Assembly (NCBI GenBank): GCA_020633435.1 | Contig: JACKDP010000006.1 | Coordinates: 62,001-126,000 of the forward strand | Length of the DNA: 64,000 nt | From: Myxococcales bacterium | Lineage (GTDB): Bacteria > Myxococcota_A > Bradymonadia > UBA7976 > UBA1532 | Reading direction: 5' to 3' | Shown: positions 9,381 through 19,091 of the stretch, piece by piece | How the letters are laid out: the number at the start of each line of letters is the position of its first letter | Position numbering within the stretch: the stretch's first letter is position 1 | The notes under the pieces: model-generated | Told to the model about the DNA's origin: nothing | Seen by the model: only the letters and a program-made list of their open reading frames with translations | Databases searched by the model: none | Program-made: the position numbers and the translations under genes

Positions 9381-10110
9381 CCGGGCCCAGCTTGCGGCGC
9401 AGGATGGCCTCGGCGTGGCGGAAGTCGGCCAGGCACCAGCGGGCCAGGGTGGCGAGCCGGCGCTCCTCGGGCAGGTCGCCGGTGCGCCCCTCGGCGGCCA
9501 GGCGGGCCCGGACGCGGGGCACCACGGCGCCGAGGGCCAGGCCCACGCTCACCGACACGTTGAAGCTCTCGGTGAAGCCGTACATGGGGATGCGGAAGCA
9601 GGCGTCGCAGGCGTCCAGCGTCTCGTCCCGCAGGCCCATCTTCTCGTTGCCGAAGAGGAGCAGCAGCGGCCGGTCGAGGGGCAGCGTCTCCAGCGTCACG
9701 TCGCCCCGGGGGCCCGCGCCGAAGATGGCCATGCCGCGCGCGCGGGCCCACGCCACCAGGCCCTCGCTGGTGTCGAGGCGGTGCATGTCGAGCCAGTGGT
9801 GGGCGTGGGCCGTCACCAGCCGGTGGGCGTCCAGCTCGGGGGGCGGCACGTCGCCCAGGGGGTAGGGGTTGCGGATCTCCGCCGCCACCACGTCCTGCAG
9901 GCCCAGCCCCTCGGCCGTCCGCAGGCAGGCGGCGCCGTTGTGGTTGTGGTGCAGGTCTTCCAGGCCGAGGGCCACGCTGCCCAGCCGGTGCGCGATGACC
10001 TGCCGCATGCGCTCCACGCGCGCGTCCGACATATGAGGCGTGAGGGCCTCGATGATCTGGTGGGCCGGGTACGCCGACTCGCCCACCGCCAGCAGCACCG
10101 GGTCGCTCAC
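9373..10110 (-). CDS. trmH: TrmH-like tRNA (guanosine-2'-O)-methyltransferase, SpoU/SPOUT family
   Basis: This 245-residue protein shows the three SpoU motifs: motif 1 (LEDLHHNHNGAACLRTAEG), motif 2 (LLLFGNEKMGL) and motif 3 (IPMYGFTESFNVSVSVGLAL). These build the trefoil-knot SAM site, and the motif-1 Arg is the catalytic residue of the family. The length and the C-terminal Arg-rich extension fit TrmH, which methylates G18 of tRNA, better than the larger rRNA methyltransferase RlmB. The start GTG at 10110 overlaps the hydantoinase-family stop by 4 bp. Confidence 0.85.
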   Translation of the reverse strand: MSDPVLLAVGESAYPAHQIIEALTPHMSDARVERMRQVIAHRLGSVALGLEDLHHNHNGAACLRTAEGLGLQDVVAAEIRNPYPLGDVPPPELDAHRLVTAHAHHWLDMHRLDTSEGLVAWARARGMAIFGAGPRGDVTLETLPLDRPLLLLFGNEKMGLRDETLDACDACFRIPMYGFTESFNVSVSVGLALGAVVPRVRARLAAEGRTGDLPEERRLATLARWCLADFRHAEAILRRKLGPGG

Positions 10111-11501
10111 CGCAGGGCTTCCCCGCAGCGGGCGCGCTTGATGAACTGGCCGCCGCCCGTCTTCGCCATCACGCCCTTGTCGACGACCAGCCGGCCGCGG
10201 GACAGCACCGACTCGGTGAAGCCCTTCACCTGGAAGCCCTCGTAGGTGCTGTAGTCCACGCGCATGTGGTGGGTGCAGGGGTTGCTGGCGCTGATGGTCT
10301 CGACGCGGTTCGGATCGAAGATGACGATGTCGGCGTCGCTGCCCGGGGCGATGGTGCCCTTGCGGGGCCACAGCCCGAACTTCTTGGCCGCGTTGGTCGA
10401 GGTGACCTCCACGAAGCGGTTGAGGTCGAACCGGCCCTCCACCACGCCGCCGTGGTAGATGAGGCTCATGCGGTTCTCGACGCCCGGGGCGCCGTTGGGG
10501 ATCTTGCGGAAGTCCCCGATACCCATCTCCTTTTGCTCCTTGAAGCAGAAGGGGCAGTGGTCGGTGGCCACGGTGCAGAGGTCGTCGAACTTGAGCCCCT
10601 GCCAGAGCTTGTCCTGGTTCCACTTCTCGCGCAGGGCCGGCGTCATGACCCACTTGGCCCCCTCGAAGCCGGGGCGCTCGTAGTAGGACTGGTCGAGGAA
10701 GAGGTACTGCGGGCACGTCTCGGCGGTGACGTCGACGCCGCGGGCGCGGCCGCGCTTGACCTCCTCCAGGGCGTCGGAGGAGCTCAGGTGCACGATGTAG
10801 AGGGGCACCTTCGCCACCTCGGCGATGGCGATGGCGCGGTGGACGCCCTCGGCCTCCATCCGGGTCGGTCGCGTGAGGGCGTGCCACTTCGGGTCCGTCT
10901 TCCCGTCGCGGATGGCCTCCTTGATGATCTCGTCGATGACGATGCCGTTCTCGGCGTGCATGCAGATGCGGGTGCCGTTGTCGCCGGCCTGGCGGAAGGC
11001 CCGGTACAGCGTGCCGTCGTCGACGTAGAGCACGCCGGGGTAGGCCATGAAGAGCTTGTAGCTGGTGATGCCCTCGTCGGCGAGCTGCCGCATCTCGGGC
11101 AGCCGCTCCTCGGGCATGTCCGTCACGATCATGTGGAAGGCGTAGTCGATGGTCGCCTTGCCCTCGGCCTTCTTGTGCCAGGTGTCGAGGCCCTCGATGG
11201 TCGAGGAGCCCTTCGTCTGGATGGCGAAGTCGATGATGGTGGTGGTGCCGCCGAAGGCCGCCGCCTGGGTGCCGCTCTCGAAGTCGTCGGCGCTCACGGT
11301 GCCGCCGAAGGGCATGTCCATGTGGGTGTGCGGATCGATGCCGCCCGGGATGACCAGGCGGTCGGTGGCGTCGATCACCCGGTCGGCGCCCACGTCGAGG
11401 GACTGGCCGATGAGGGCGATCTTCTCGCCCTCCACGAGGATGTCGCCCCGGTAGTCATCGGTGGCGGTGACGATCCGCCCGTTCTTGATCAGCGTCCGCA
11501 T
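10107..11501 (-). CDS. hydA: Dihydropyrimidinase / D-hydantoinase
   Basis: This 464-residue amidohydrolase hydrolyses dihydropyrimidines or hydantoins. The dinuclear metal site is visible: HTHMDMP, the carboxylated Lys in ITSYKLFMAYPG, His in CMHAENG, VHLSS, and the Asp in VATDHCPF. The N-terminus (MRTLIKNGRIVTATDDYRGDI) and C-terminus match the usual length of about 460-480 residues. ATG 11501 follows a strong GGAGGAA ribosome site. It heads a four-gene minus-strand operon. No partner carbamoylase is nearby, so whether it serves pyrimidine breakdown or another cyclic amide is unknown. Confidence 0.93.
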   Translation of the reverse strand: MRTLIKNGRIVTATDDYRGDILVEGEKIALIGQSLDVGADRVIDATDRLVIPGGIDPHTHMDMPFGGTVSADDFESGTQAAAFGGTTTIIDFAIQTKGSSTIEGLDTWHKKAEGKATIDYAFHMIVTDMPEERLPEMRQLADEGITSYKLFMAYPGVLYVDDGTLYRAFRQAGDNGTRICMHAENGIVIDEIIKEAIRDGKTDPKWHALTRPTRMEAEGVHRAIAIAEVAKVPLYIVHLSSSDALEEVKRGRARGVDVTAETCPQYLFLDQSYYERPGFEGAKWVMTPALREKWNQDKLWQGLKFDDLCTVATDHCPFCFKEQKEMGIGDFRKIPNGAPGVENRMSLIYHGGVVEGRFDLNRFVEVTSTNAAKKFGLWPRKGTIAPGSDADIVIFDPNRVETISASNPCTHHMRVDYSTYEGFQVKGFTESVLSRGRLVVDKGVMAKTGGGQFIKRARCGEALR

Positions 11502-11589
11502 CGGTTCCTCCGCAGCATCTCCCCGGGAGTGTATGCTGGGCCAGGCCCGGGGCCAACCGTTGGTTGGCGAGGGGCCGGAGGGAGGGTGC

Positions 11590-12360
11590 ATGCGCGGGGT
11601 CGTGGCGTGGGGAGCGGGGCTGCTGTCGTTGGCGTGCAACCGCTCGGATCTGCTGGAGAAACCAGCGTGCGGCGAGGGGCAGGCCGCCGTGGTCGAGGGC
11701 AGCGCGTTCTGCGTGTACCCGGGCCAGGACGACGTCGAGTGCCCCCCGGAGCTGCCCTTCCTGGTGGTCTTCGCGGGCGCGGCGTTCTGCGCCATCGAGG
11801 AGGCCCCGCCGACGCCCCTGCTCGGGGCGGCGCTGGCCGAGCTGGCGGACGTCGACTTCGGCGTGGTGGACGGGGACGCAGGCGGCGCGGGTGGGGCCGG
11901 CGGCGGCGGCGAGGCGTCGTGGGTCGTCCTCGTGGACGTCTCGCCGGACGAGGAGAACCGCACCCCGGGCTCGGACATCTGCGGCGTGAGCGCGGTCTGC
12001 GCCGATGGCGCGGTCGTCCCCCAGACGGCCATCCTGGTGGCGGGCGCGGGGACGTTCTGCTCCGAGGTGGGCCCCGGCTGCACCGCGGTGCGGGACGACG
12101 CCGTCGCGGCCCTGGACGACGGCGCCCTCTGCCGAGGCGGCTCGGCGCCCTCGGACTACGTGTCGATGGGCATCGGGGGCAGCCTGGCCGTGGACTTCGG
12201 CCGGGCGCTGGCGGGCTGCACCGTCGCCGTGGTCGAGCTCGCGGCCTCGCGGGTGGAGGCCTACGAGATCCTGATCTGCGAGACGTCGGATGGGATGGGG
12301 TGCCAGGGCCCCATCGCGGTGGCGCCCATGGGCGGCACCACGACGGTCATGGTGCCCTGA
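11590..12360 (+). CDS. Lipoprotein of unknown function
   Basis: ATG 11590 after GGAGGG gives a 256-residue protein with leader MRGVVAWGAGLLSLAC (lipobox SLAC). The mature part contains about fourteen Cys and a Gly/Ala linker (GGAGGAGGGG) that splits a small N-terminal Cys module from a C-terminal domain (about 120-256) that looks beta-rich. No known motif is recognised. It diverges from the dihydropyrimidinase gene across an 88-bp spacer and converges on the giant lipoprotein gene. Confidence 0.7.
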   Translation: MRGVVAWGAGLLSLACNRSDLLEKPACGEGQAAVVEGSAFCVYPGQDDVECPPELPFLVVFAGAAFCAIEEAPPTPLLGAALAELADVDFGVVDGDAGGAGGAGGGGEASWVVLVDVSPDEENRTPGSDICGVSAVCADGAVVPQTAILVAGAGTFCSEVGPGCTAVRDDAVAALDDGALCRGGSAPSDYVSMGIGGSLAVDFGRALAGCTVAVVELAASRVEAYEILICETSDGMGCQGPIAVAPMGGTTTVMVP

Positions 12361-12364
12361 GCCG

Positions 12365-15300
12365 CTACGGGCAGGCGTTGGGCGCGCCCGGCGTCGGCGC
12401 CGGGACGAGCACGAAGTCACTCGCGTTGTCACCGCTGTCGGCCCCGTCGGGGCAGCGGACCAGGCTGCCCTCACCGGGGTCGGTGCCGCCGGCCATGCCC
12501 TCGCCCACGCCCGCCATGGCGCCCTCGTAGGCGAGGCCGTCCACGAAGTCGTTGCCGCGCATGAGGCGCACGCCGTCGGGCGCGCCGTTCTGCAGGCCGT
12601 TGGCGGGCATGTCCAGGCTCAGGGTGCCGGCGGGCAGGGCCGCGCGCACCGCGGCGACGCCGATGACGAGGTAGGCCCCCGGCGCGAGGGAGGGCCCGGC
12701 GTCGCTGAGGTTGTAGGTGCCGTAGACCGCGCCGCCGCTGCCGTTGACGGCCTCGAGGCGGACGCCGGCCAGGGGGATGGCGGCGCCCGTGGGGTTGAGG
12801 ATCTCCACGAACTCGGCGGCGTCGGCGCCGGGCTGGTCGTAGTCGATCTCGTTGATCACCAGGTCGTCCCCGGGGGGCGGGCCCAGGCGGACGGTCACGG
12901 TGCCGGCGGCGCGCAGGCCGCCCAGCGTGACGGCCACCGGGTAGTCGCCCGCGGCCATGGGCGCGTCCACCGTGAACTCCACCTCGAAGGCGTCGCCGGG
13001 CACGGGGATCTGGGCCGGCGGGTTGACGAGGCCGACGCCCTCGAAGCCCAGCACGACGCCCGCGGGGGGCGTGGGCACGTCGAACGTCACCCGCAGCGTC
13101 GCCTGCCCGCCGGGGCCCACCGTCACGGCCGCGGGGGAGAAGCGCAGGGATCCTGGGCCCTCGTCGGCGCCCAGGACGCGGACGGTGGTGGTGGCCTCGC
13201 CGCGCCCGGGGATGGACGCGGTGACCTCGACGGCCGCCGCGCGAGCGACGCCGGTGGCGGGGATGGGGGCGAAGCGCTCGCCCTCGGGGACGAGGACGCC
13301 CGGCCCCACCTCGAGCGCCGGGCTGGCGCTCTCCACCAGCACGACCTGCCCCCCGGCGAGCGCCGGCCCGGACAGCTCGACCCAGAGCTCACGGCCGTCG
13401 CGGCTGGTGGGCACGCGATCCTCGCCCGCCCGCAGGTAGGTGTCGGCGGGGCCGAGGCCGATGACCAGCGGCGGGCCCGTGCCCACGTCGTTGGCGTCGC
13501 GGGGCTCGAGCTTGCTGTGCTCGTTGGCGAAGCGCAGAGCGCCGATCACGTAGTCGAGGCGGGCGCCGACGACGGGCGGCGGGTCGACCAGGTAGAGGAA
13601 GTCGTTGATCCGCAAGGCATCGTCGACGACGAACTCGTTGGTCGGGGCGCGGTCGCCGGCGCCGACCGGGGGCTCGAGGGCCGTGACCTCGACGTCGTCC
13701 ACGCGGACGATCACGCCCTCCAGGCGGGCGGCCCGGGGGCCACCGGTCGCGACGTCGGCGGGGGCCACGCGGACGGGCACCGGGACGGGCCGACCCTGGG
13801 CGTCGACGACCAGCGCGCTGACGCGGTTGAGCTGCGTCTGCCCGAAGTAGTCGGCGCTGACGCCGGTGACGGTGACCTGGTCCCCGCGGGCGAGGACGGG
13901 CACGGGATCGACGGTGGCGTTGCCCATGAACACGTAGAGGCCGCTGAGCTCGGGGCCAGCGTACTCCGGGGCCACCTCGGGCACCTGGACGAAGAAGTTG
14001 CCGTCGGCCGAGATGGCCGTGACCACGCCGGTGACGCGGACGGGCAGGCCGTCGGGCGCGGCGCCCTTCACGTCGTAGATGGTGCGCGGGCAGGGGGTGT
14101 TGGCCGGGTTGGCCACGGGGCAGGCGTCGCAGGCGTCGCCGCGGCCATCGGCGTCGGCGTCCTCCTGCTGGGGGTTGAAGACGCCCGGGCAGTTGTCCAC
14201 GTCGTCGAGCACCCCGTCGGCGTCGCGGTCGTTGGGATCGGGGGGCGTGCAGTCGTCCGTGTCGGGGTTGATGGGGCAGACGTCGCAGGCGTCGCCGACG
14301 CCGTCCTGGTCGTGGTCGGCCTGGCCGGCGCGATCGACGGGGCGGACCGGGTTGAAGACGTCGGGGCAGTTGTCCACGGCGTCGGCGATGCCGTCGCCGT
14401 CGCGGTCACCGGGCTGGGGTCCCTCGGTGTACTCCATGGGCCGGAAGGGCCGGCAGGAGGGCTCCCCGGCGGGCACGCCGCAGAAGTAGAGCGGGTAGGC
14501 CTCCTGGTTGCCCGCGCTCAAGAGGGCGAAAGTGCTGCCGATTTCGCGCTGGACGCAGGCGGCCTTCGGGGCGCCGCAGACGTCGCCGATGGCCTCGCAG
14601 CCCTGCTGACCATCGGGCAGGCCGGCCATGAGGGCGGCGTCGCCGTAGAGCGGCGTGCCCGAGCGCAGGACGAGGGCGGTCGTGCCGGCGGTCGCCTCGA
14701 TGACGGCCCGGTAGGGATCCTGGCCGGGGGCGGCGGCGTAGATGGCGACGTCGCCGGCGAGGCCGGGGGCCAGGCTGCCCACGCCGTCGAGCACCTGGAG
14801 GGCCGCCGCGTTGTTGCGGGTGGCCATCAGCCAGAGGTCGCGGTCGGTGAAGAAGTGGCCGAAGTGCTCGCGGTTGAGCTGGTCGGCGCAGGCGAGCTCG
14901 CGGGGCAGGTTGATGGAGCCGCTGGCCGTCCAGTCGGTGCCGATGCCCAGGAGGACGCCCTGGTGGGCCAGCATGGTGACGGGGGCGGTGTTGCCGTAGA
15001 GCGCCACGTTGCTGCGCGGCGACCAGATGACGGAGGCGCCGCGGCCGGCCAGCAGCTCGCCGTCGGCGGCGGTGAGGCCGATGCCATGGATGAGGGCGCC
15101 GTTCTGGCCCACCACGTCCGCGCCGAGATCGCTGCTCAGGCAGAGGAACTCGTTGCGGGCCTCGGGATCGATGCCCTCGGAGACGTGGGGCGACCAGGCG
15201 TCGGCGGCCAGGACGTCGGCGGCCGGCAGGTCGGGGTAGTCGCAGCCCATGCTCAACAGCTCGCCGCCCGAGTCCCCCAGGGGGAAGGTGTCGAGCTGGA

Positions 15301-17292
15301 CGTCGCCCTGGGCGAGGCCCTCCTGGTTGGCGTCCAGGTTGCGCAGGAAGCCGGCCGCGCCGCCGGAGCCGACGAGGGAGGTGGTGCCGCCCACGATCTG
15401 GCGCAGCTCGCCCCACGCGATCTGGGCGTTGGTGGCGTTGCCGGGCACGGGGATGCGGGTGTGCCCGCGGGCCCCACGGCGCCAGTCGTGGCGGTGCTCG
15501 TAGCGCTCGTCGCCCCAGTCGCCGGGCGGGTTCTGGGTGAAGGTGATGTGGTCGTGGGCGTTGATGAGGCCCGGCGACACGACGGCGTGGCCGCAGTCGA
15601 GGGTGGTGGCCAGGGCCGCGCCGGCGGCCCCGCTGCAGTCGCAGTCGACGCACTGGATGATGCCGCGGGCGTCGATGAGCAGCTCGCCGCCGACGATCAG
15701 GCCCTCGGGGCCGAGCAGCGTGCCGCGGATGAGCAGATCGTCGCTGCCGGGCGTGACGGCGCAGGTGCCGACAGGGGGCGCCGGCAGGTCGCCGCAGACG
15801 CGATCGGGGTCGGGCGCCGGGCAGCCGGGGCCGCCGTTCGCGCACAGGTCCACGTCGCCCAGGCAGGCGGCCAGCGCCGCGCAGTCGTCGCCGGCGGCCT
15901 CCCCGCAGGCGAGCTGCTCCTCGGTGATGAGGGTGGTGCAGGCCGCGATGCAGGCGTCCAGGTCGGCCACCGGGGCGATGCCGCACGGGAGCACGGCCGG
16001 ACAGACGTCTGCGCATCGGCGCTCGCGGTCTTCGAGGGCGCAGACGTCGCCGTCGTCGGCTACGCCGTCGCAGTCGTTGTCGAGCTGGTCGCAGCGCTCG
16101 GCGGCGGGCACGACCTCGCCGTCGCACACGCCGAAGACGCCGCCCACGCAGGCCTGCATCCCGGCCTGGCAGGGGCCCACGTCGATGGTCCCGGCGGGGC
16201 CGGTGTAGCAGGGCTGGGGGGGCACGTCCTCGTCGGTCGTCCCGTCGCAGTCGTTGTCCCGGGCGTCGCAGCGCTCGTCTTCGGGCAGGCCGGGGCGCGC
16301 GTTGCAGGCGATGACGCCGCCCGCGCAGACCTCGATGCCCGCCGCCAGGCAGGCGCCGACGCCAGCCTCGCAGGGCATGCCGCCCAGGGCCTCGTCCACC
16401 ACGCCGTCGCAGTCGTCATCGACCTCGTTGCACAGCTCGTCCGCGGGCGGGGCCGGCTGGGCGTCGCAGATCAGCGCGCCGTCTACGCAGGCCGTCACGC
16501 CGTCGGCGACGCAGGCCCCCAGGCCGGCCTGGCAGGCCTCGCCGCCCAGGGCCTCATCGGTGGTGCCATCGCAGTCGTTGTCGAGGCCGTCGCAGATCTC
16601 GTCCTGGGGGACGCCGGGGGCCGCCGCGCAGGTGACGCCGTCGCCCTCGGGGGCGCAGACGGTCACGCCGGCCGCCGCGCAGGCGCCCTGGCCCACGGCG
16701 CAGGCGTCGCCGAGGCCGGGGAAGCCCTCGTCGGTGGCGCCATCGCAGTCGTTGTCGGCGCCGTCGCACGTCTCGGCCGGGCCGGCGCACGGCGTCCAGG
16801 CGCCGTCGACGCAGCGGGTCGTGCCGGCGCAGCCGTCCACGTCGCAGGCCTGCTCGGCGCCGGGCTCGCAGGGGCCTTCGCCGCCCGCGCCGCCCATGCC
16901 ACCGGCGCCGCCCATGCCACCGCGCCGCCCATGCCACCGGCGCCGCCCATGCCACCGGCGCCGCCATGCCACCGCCGCCGCCCATGCCACCGGCGCCGCC
17001 CATGCCACCGGCGCCGCCAGCGCCGCCTAGCGCCACCGGCGCCGCCAGCGCCGCCAGCACCGCCCCTGGCCGCCTGCGCCACCCTGGCCGCCTGCGCCGC
17101 CCTGGCCGCCCGCGCCACCCCTGGCCACCGGCACCGCCCTGGCCGCCCGCGCCGCCCTGGCCGCCTGCGCCGCCGGGGCCGCCCGTGTCCGCGCCCTGCG
17201 TCGGCGGGGCTGCCGCCGCCGGGGCCGTCATCACAGGCCGCCAGCAGCAGCGCCGCCAGCACGAGGCCGCCCAACATCCCGAAAACTCTCAT
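12365..17292 (-). CDS. Giant multidomain amidohydrolase lipoprotein (reading frame broken in a Gly-rich linker)
   Basis: ATG 17292 encodes a clear lipoprotein leader (MRVFGMLGGLVLAALLLAAC). A Gly-rich linker (about 16880-17200) follows, in which six single-base indels change frame. From about 16870 the frame is open to the stop at 12365. Domains in order: five MopE-type Cys repeats of the form CDGxDNDCDGxTDE (16050-16860), then an amidohydrolase-like domain (15750-14500) with INAHDHITF as metal ligands and GIGTDWTASGS as the conserved Asp segment. Next come thrombospondin-type-3-like calcium repeats (DxDxDGxxDxxDNCP, 14410-14090), an OB-fold-like segment (about 14080-13790), Ig-like beta modules, and a lamin-tail domain (NEIDYDQPGADAAEFVEI, about 12870-12640). 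It should be a surface-exposed, metal-dependent hydrolase; the substrate is unknown. Confidence 0.75.
16875..17205 (-). repeat. Gly-Ala-Gly-Gly-Met/Gln linker repeats with single-base indels
   Basis: The stretch is built of 18-bp units coding for GAGGMG or GAGGQG. Compared with a perfect repeat there are extra bases near 17194-17196, 17118, 17062 and 17028 and missing bases near 16965 and 16922. Together these move the lipoprotein leader frame into the frame of the mature protein only if they are corrected. Confidence 0.75.
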
Positions 17293-17394
17293 GGTTCCCC
17301 CAGATGACCCGCCGAGTGCGGGCCCTTATCCGACCCCGGGGTCCGAGGTGTCAAGCGCCCCCCTGGGGCGCCGCCGCCGGCCACCCCGCGGTCG

Positions 17395-18573
17395 TCAGAA
17401 CATGTCCGACATCCACGGCACCGGCCCGCCGAAGGCCCGGTCGAGCCGCTCGGCGGCGCCCGCGTCGCCCGTGAAGAGGCCGCGCGCCTCCACGGTGGCG
17501 GCGTCCTGGAAGCCGGTGTACAGCGCCGCCAGCCCCTCGATGGTCACCGTCGTCTCTACGTCGCCGCCCCGCTCGAGGCGGCCGCGGCCCCCCTCCACCA
17601 CCAGCGTCCAGGCCCCCGCGTTCTCCGGGAGGGTGGCGTCCTCGACGGCCAGGCCCACGCGGACGCTGACGTGGGCGGGGTAGCCCCGGGCGGCGATGGC
17701 CGCCGGCAGGTCCACCAGCCGCAGCATCCAGGGGCTCTTCGTCACCAGCTTGGGGCCGGGGTGGGGCAGCGCCAGCCAGAAGGGATCGTGGGGCGCCGTG
17801 GCCAGGTGGAAGGTGTCGACCATCGTCCCCTGGTCGGCGAGGAACTGCCAGAGGCGCCGCGTGACGGCCGGCGTCGGGGCCACGACGTCGATGATCGTGA
17901 CGTCGCAGGGCGGGTAGGGGGCTGCGCGCCGCCAGACGATGTAGCCGGCGAGGCGGTCCCCGTCGAAGACGCCCGTGCAGTGGGCCTCGCGGCCTTCCCA
18001 GGCCCGAAATACCCGAAACCACACGTAATGTCCGCGATCCAGGTGGCCGGTTCGCCGGGCCGCGCGCGCCGTGTACAGCGCCTTCATGGCCGGGCGATCG
18101 GCCTCGCCGAGCCGGCGCGTGGTGAGGCCGGGCGCGGGCCCTACGCGGATGCCGGCGGGCGTGACGGTGCCGATGTGGTGGTTGCCGGCGTCGCCGAAGC
18201 CCACCCGGGCGTAGAGGGCGTGCGTCGAGGCGTAGAGGTTGGCGAGGGCCACCCCCGTCGCCCGCAGGCGCCGCAGATCCTCGGTCATCATGGCCACGGC
18301 GGCCCCCTGGCGGCGCCACTCGGGCAGGATGCCCACGCCCGCGAAGCCCATCGCCGGCACCGCGCGGCCGCCGAAGAACTGGCCGTGCGGGGCCTCGAGC
18401 AGGCCGCCGATGATGGCGCCCTCGGCCTCCAGGGCGACGACGTTCTCCCAGCCGCCGTGGGTGAACCACGTCTCGGCCGACTCATGGGAGAAGCCGAACG
18501 ACTCGGCGACGGCGCGGGCGACGGCGGGGCGGTCGGCCTCGGCCACGGGGCGGTGGAGGGTGTAGCGCTGCAT
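17395..18573 (-). CDS. Eis-like acetyltransferase (GNAT plus SCP2-like C-terminus)
   Basis: This 392-residue protein matches the Eis family of aminoglycoside/lysine acetyltransferases. The N-terminal GNAT domain has the acetyl-CoA signature GFAGVGILPEWRRQGAAVAMM. A second, degenerate GNAT domain follows. The C-terminus is SCP2-like (WTLVVEGGRGRLERG ... GLFTGD) and ends in WMSDMF; in Eis proteins the terminal carboxylate takes part in catalysis. ATG 18573 is chosen because the family starts just before the first GNAT strand. It is a single gene, divergent from the small gene at 18688. Substrate is unknown. Confidence 0.88.
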   Translation of the reverse strand: MQRYTLHRPVAEADRPAVARAVAESFGFSHESAETWFTHGGWENVVALEAEGAIIGGLLEAPHGQFFGGRAVPAMGFAGVGILPEWRRQGAAVAMMTEDLRRLRATGVALANLYASTHALYARVGFGDAGNHHIGTVTPAGIRVGPAPGLTTRRLGEADRPAMKALYTARAARRTGHLDRGHYVWFRVFRAWEGREAHCTGVFDGDRLAGYIVWRRAAPYPPCDVTIIDVVAPTPAVTRRLWQFLADQGTMVDTFHLATAPHDPFWLALPHPGPKLVTKSPWMLRLVDLPAAIAARGYPAHVSVRVGLAVEDATLPENAGAWTLVVEGGRGRLERGGDVETTVTIEGLAALYTGFQDAATVEARGLFTGDAGAAERLDRAFGGPVPWMSDMF

Positions 18574-18687
18574 GGGGCCAGCAGACCACGGCTCGCGGGT
18601 CGGGCGAAACCCACCGCTGGCCGCGCTTGCGCCGGGCTCGGGTTCCGGGTTATCCAGGCGCCGAACACCGCACCGCGCGAGGCTCCC

Positions 18688-18957
18688 ATGAAGACCGTCC
18701 AGAACCAGACCAACGCCCCCATCGCCGTGCCCCTGCCGGGCAACAAGACGCTGCGCATCGGCCCCCGCGGCCAGGGCCAGATCCGCGACGAGGCGGCGGC
18801 CTTCGGGCCCCTGCAGAAGCTGGTGGAGGCTGGCACCATCAGCCTGCAGGCGGCCGGCGGCCGCGTCGGCCCCACCCAGGCCGGCAACCTGCCCAACCTG
18901 CCGACGGGCCGCCCCGGCGGCCGTGGCGGCATCCGCTCGTCCCGCGGCGACCGCTGA
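18688..18957 (+). CDS. Small 89-aa protein of unknown function
   Basis: The ATG at 18688 opens a clean 89-codon frame. Residues 1-55 look like a compact beta-rich domain (VQNQTNAPIAVPLPGNKTLRIG ... GPLQKLVEAGTISL). The tail (60-89) is Gly/Arg/Pro-rich and probably disordered (GRPGGRGGIRSSRGDR), the kind of basic tail that can bind nucleic acid. The N-terminal pattern of short strands followed by a helix and the EAGTISL strand recalls small phage or particle-assembly proteins, but I cannot assign it. It stands alone and has no visible strong ribosome site. Confidence 0.6.
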   Translation: MKTVQNQTNAPIAVPLPGNKTLRIGPRGQGQIRDEAAAFGPLQKLVEAGTISLQAAGGRVGPTQAGNLPNLPTGRPGGRGGIRSSRGDR

Positions 18958-19035
18958 GGCGGGCGCCCCGGCCCCACCCCCCGGGCGCCCCCGCCCGAAA
19001 CCGCCCCCCCCGGGGTGACGCGCACCCACCCTCGC

Positions 19036-19051
19036 TGGCACGATGGCTGCT
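19036..19051 (+). promoter_or_regulatory. Sigma54-type -24/-12 promoter candidate
   Basis: TGGCACGATGGCTGCT has GG and GC exactly 12 nt apart as in the sigma54 consensus TGGCAC-N5-TTGC, with one change in the -12 box. It ends 40 bp before the ATG of the lipoprotein gene at 19092, a suitable promoter distance. No enhancer site was identified. Confidence 0.5.
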
Positions 19052-19091
19052 GACCGGTCGGATCACACCGCACGCGGGCAGGGGAGGACAC

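Noticed and set aside
12290..17683. A very long open frame on the plus strand across the giant lipoprotein gene
   Set aside because: It is the mirror of the true minus-strand gene, made open by GC-rich third positions; it has no domain or leader, and the minus strand has clear motifs.
18640..18660. Possible sigma54 site upstream of the 89-aa gene (TGGCC...TTGC)
   Set aside because: The spacing between the GG and GC elements is two bases too short.
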